Assembly (NCBI GenBank): GCA_900555035.1 | Contig: USJX01000064.1 | Location: 1 to 16,142 of the forward strand | Origin: an uncultured Prevotella sp. | Lineage (GTDB): Bacteria > Bacteroidota > Bacteroidia > Bacteroidales > Bacteroidaceae | Direction of reading: 5' to 3' | DNA length: 16,142 nucleotides | Shown here: in pieces, positions 14,592-16,142 of the stretch | Numbering within the stretch: the stretch's first letter is position 1 | Layout: every line of letters begins with the position of its first letter | Program-made: the position numbers and the translations under genes | The notes under the pieces: model-generated | Database searches by the model: none | Seen by the model: the letters and a program-made list of their open reading frames with translations, nothing else | Told to the model about the DNA's origin: nothing

Positions 14592-14623
14592 TTTGGTGTT
14601 TATCCATAAAAATCGTATCTTTG
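14592..14623 (+). promoter_or_regulatory. Consensus Bacteroidota promoter for the fic gene
   Basis: TTTG at 14592-14595 (-33) and TATCTTTG at 14616-14623 (-7) are separated by 20 nt, the best full promoter match in the window. It predicts a leader of about 15 nt before ATG 14645 and excludes the TTG at 14621 as the start. Confidence 0.8.
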
Positions 14624-14644
14624 TCCCCACAAATACAGAAGATT

Positions 14645-15436
14645 ATGGCATTCGAAAAGGAAATCAAGGAATACGAGGATTTGAGACGCAAATATCAAAC
14701 CCTTATCATCAATAAAATGGATAGAGAAGAGTACATCAAATATAATGAAGTACTCTTCTCTACCCATTCGTGCGCCATTGAAGGCAACTCATTCTCCGTA
14801 GATGATACCCGGGAACTGAAGGAGAAAGGCCTGGGGATGATTCCTGCCGGAAAGACTCTCTTCGAGGCTTTCGAAATGCTCGACCACTTCGAAGCCTTCG
14901 AGTACATGATGCAAAACACGCAGCATCCACTCGACGAGAATCTTCTGAAAGAAATCAACAGGCGGGTTACCAGCCATACGCTTTCCTATCGTTCCCCAGA
15001 AGCTATTCCGGGCGAATACACCACCACGGACATGGCTGCAGGCGATACGGTATTTGGCGATCACGAAGAACTCATCGCCAGAGTTCCCAAGCTGTTGGAA
15101 TCTACCGAAAAAGCCATCGTTTCGGCAGCCGTTCATCCCATGATTCTTGCCGCCCGCTTCCATGGCTTCTACGAATATCTTCATCCGTTCCGTGATGGGA
15201 ATGGAAGAACAGGACGACTCATCAGCAACTACATTCTCTTAAGATTGAATCATCCTCTCCTCATCATCCCATCCGAAGCCCGCCAGGAATACATTTCTGC
15301 CCTCCGCATGATTCGTACGGAAGCAACCGACGAGCACCTCATCCGCTTCTTCTTCAAGATGGCAATACAGAGAATGGAAGAAGAGCTGAAGCAGAAAGAG
15401 GCTAATACCAAGCGATTTATGACATTCCTCTTCTAA
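14645..15436 (+). CDS. Fic-domain protein (likely AMPylase) with inhibitory helix
   Basis: A 263-residue Fic-family protein expected to transfer AMP, or another nucleotide part, to a hydroxyl on a target protein. The complete active-site motif H180-PFRDGNGRTGR (to 191) is present. The N-terminal S42-x-x-x-E46-G47-N48 fits the inhibitory helix whose Glu blocks ATP, which makes it a class II Fic with autoinhibition. The mid-region I-P-G-E-Y (121-125) before the Fic core is also typical. There is no antitoxin gene beside it, in line with built-in inhibition. I chose the ATG at 14645 because the alternative TTG is inside the -7 box. It is a single-gene unit, convergent with the ABC ATPase. Confidence 0.9.
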   Translation: MAFEKEIKEYEDLRRKYQTLIINKMDREEYIKYNEVLFSTHSCAIEGNSFSVDDTRELKEKGLGMIPAGKTLFEAFEMLDHFEAFEYMMQNTQHPLDENLLKEINRRVTSHTLSYRSPEAIPGEYTTTDMAAGDTVFGDHEELIARVPKLLESTEKAIVSAAVHPMILAARFHGFYEYLHPFRDGNGRTGRLISNYILLRLNHPLLIIPSEARQEYISALRMIRTEATDEHLIRFFFKMAIQRMEEELKQKEANTKRFMTFLF

Positions 15437-15474
15437 TGAAGCATAGCGTCATACGCTCAGAAGTGACAGAAGCA
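15437..15474. other. Short convergent gap with a small hairpin
   Basis: The 38 nt between the convergent fic and ABC stops contain AGCGT-CAT-ACGCT (15445-15457), a perfect 5-3-5 inverted repeat without a T-run. No clear intrinsic terminator is seen for either gene. Confidence 0.5.
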
Positions 15475-16142
15475 CTAAAGCTGATTGCCCTCCGCCTCCA
15501 CAATCTGTCCATCAAACAGGCGGATGGTGCGATGGGCTATCTTGGCATCATGCTCATTATGCGTTACCATGACGATGGTGGTGCCCTCGTGGTTCAGCTC
15601 GGTAAGCAGATGCATTACCTCAGCTCCATTCTTGGAATCGAGGTTACCCGTAGGCTCATCGGCAAGGATGAGCTTCGGACCAAAGACCACGGCACGGGCG
15701 ATGGCAACCCTCTGCTGCTGACCACCAGAAAGTTGGTGAGGGAAGTGCTTGGCACGATGGCTGATGGCCATTCGCTTCATAATCGCCTGCACCTTTGCCT
15801 TGCGCTCCGCCTTCGGAATGTTGAGGTAGGTAAGAGGAAGCTCGATGTTCTCCTCTACATTCAATTCATCTATCAGATTGAAACTCTGGAACACAAAACC
15901 GATTTCTCCCTTTCTCACATCCGTACGCTCCTTTTCCTTCAGGTTTGCCACCTCGTAATTACCCAGGAAATATTTTCCCGAAGTTGGGTTGTCGAGCAAA
16001 CCGAGGATGTTGAGCAAGGTGGATTTGCCACAACCAGATGGTCCCATAATGGCAACAAACTCGCTGTCTTCTACTGTGAAAGATACGTTATTTAAAGCAA
16101 TCGTCTCCACATCTTCTGTGCGGAATGACTTGCAAAGATTCT
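15475..16142 (-). CDS. ABC transporter ATPase of the LolD/MacB type, 5' end cut by the window edge
   Basis: An ABC ATPase with Walker A G-P-S-G-C-G-K-S-T, a Q-loop in V-F-Q-S-F-N-L, signature L-S-G-G-Q-Q-Q-R, Walker B L-I-L-A-D-E-P-T-G-N-L-D-S and the H-loop histidine in V-T-H. These features and its short length place it with LolD/MacB ATPases, which power FtsX-like permeases that move lipoproteins, peptides or drugs to or across the outer membrane. A GTG at 16110 could be read as a start, but the frame stays open to the edge and codes N-L-C-K-S-F-R-T-E-D, the normal first strand of this family. The true start therefore lies just past 16142. The permease is not in the window. The σ54 two-component pair nearby may control it (inference). 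Confidence 0.9.
   Translation of the reverse strand, partial: NLCKSFRTEDVETIALNNVSFTVEDSEFVAIMGPSGCGKSTLLNILGLLDNPTSGKYFLGNYEVANLKEKERTDVRKGEIGFVFQSFNLIDELNVEENIELPLTYLNIPKAERKAKVQAIMKRMAISHRAKHFPHQLSGGQQQRVAIARAVVFGPKLILADEPTGNLDSKNGAEVMHLLTELNHEGTTIVMVTHNEHDAKIAHRTIRLFDGQIVEAEGNQL

Noticed and set aside
15749..15764. TTGGCACGATGGCTGA resembling a σ54 -24/-12 promoter
   Set aside because: The -12 GC is missing at the right spacing, and it lies inside the ABC coding region.
15436..16095. Plus-strand frame of 219 codons opposite the ABC ATPase
   Set aside because: The minus strand carries every ABC motif, so this is its shadow.
16108..16110. GTG as the start of the ABC ATPase
   Set aside because: The frame remains open to the edge and encodes the family's usual first strand, so the start is outside the window.

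Overview
The window looks like chromosomal DNA of a gut or oral Bacteroidales bacterium, most likely Prevotella/Segatella. The evidence is Bacteroidota-type promoters (a TAnnTTTG box at -7) in front of several genes, almost no Shine-Dalgarno sites, a σ54-type response regulator with a GAFTDA loop, and a TonB receptor with close Bacteroidales character. No rRNA, tRNA, CRISPR array or transposase gene was seen.

Left part (1-2340): a non-coding leader with 9-bp repeats, an AAA ATPase of the DUF4143 class (315-1598) with a strong terminator, and a small HIRAN-domain gene (1821-2198) followed by structured terminator-like DNA.

Central accessory island (2373-7350), visibly more AT-rich than the DNA to its right: two leftward genes 9 nt apart, both with a DUF262 (GmrS/ParB-like) domain. 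One (2373-4421) also carries a DUF1524 HNH-like nuclease domain. The other (4431-6266) lacks the nuclease but has an extra N-terminal domain. A divergent WYL-domain transcription factor (6418-7350) faces them across a 151-bp intergenic region with repeated sequence motifs. I read this as a regulated, type IV restriction-like anti-phage module. It is the best candidate here for an undescribed system.

Metal-uptake-like locus (7444-10420): two 19-bp 9-1-9 palindromes 33 bp apart sit on a promoter, followed by a decayed 5' end of a second DUF4143-ATPase gene. Then come a small His/Cys-rich membrane protein and a TonB-dependent receptor, ended by an intrinsic terminator.

Right part (10422-16142): an AlbA_2/ATP-binding regulator with a repeat-rich hinge lies only 3 nt upstream of a σ54 response regulator, which is followed by its histidine kinase. 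A Fic adenylyltransferase gene with its own promoter comes next. Last is a convergent LolD/MacB-type ABC ATPase that runs off the right edge. The two-component pair may control an ABC export system lying mostly beyond the window (inference from typical Bacteroidales gene order).
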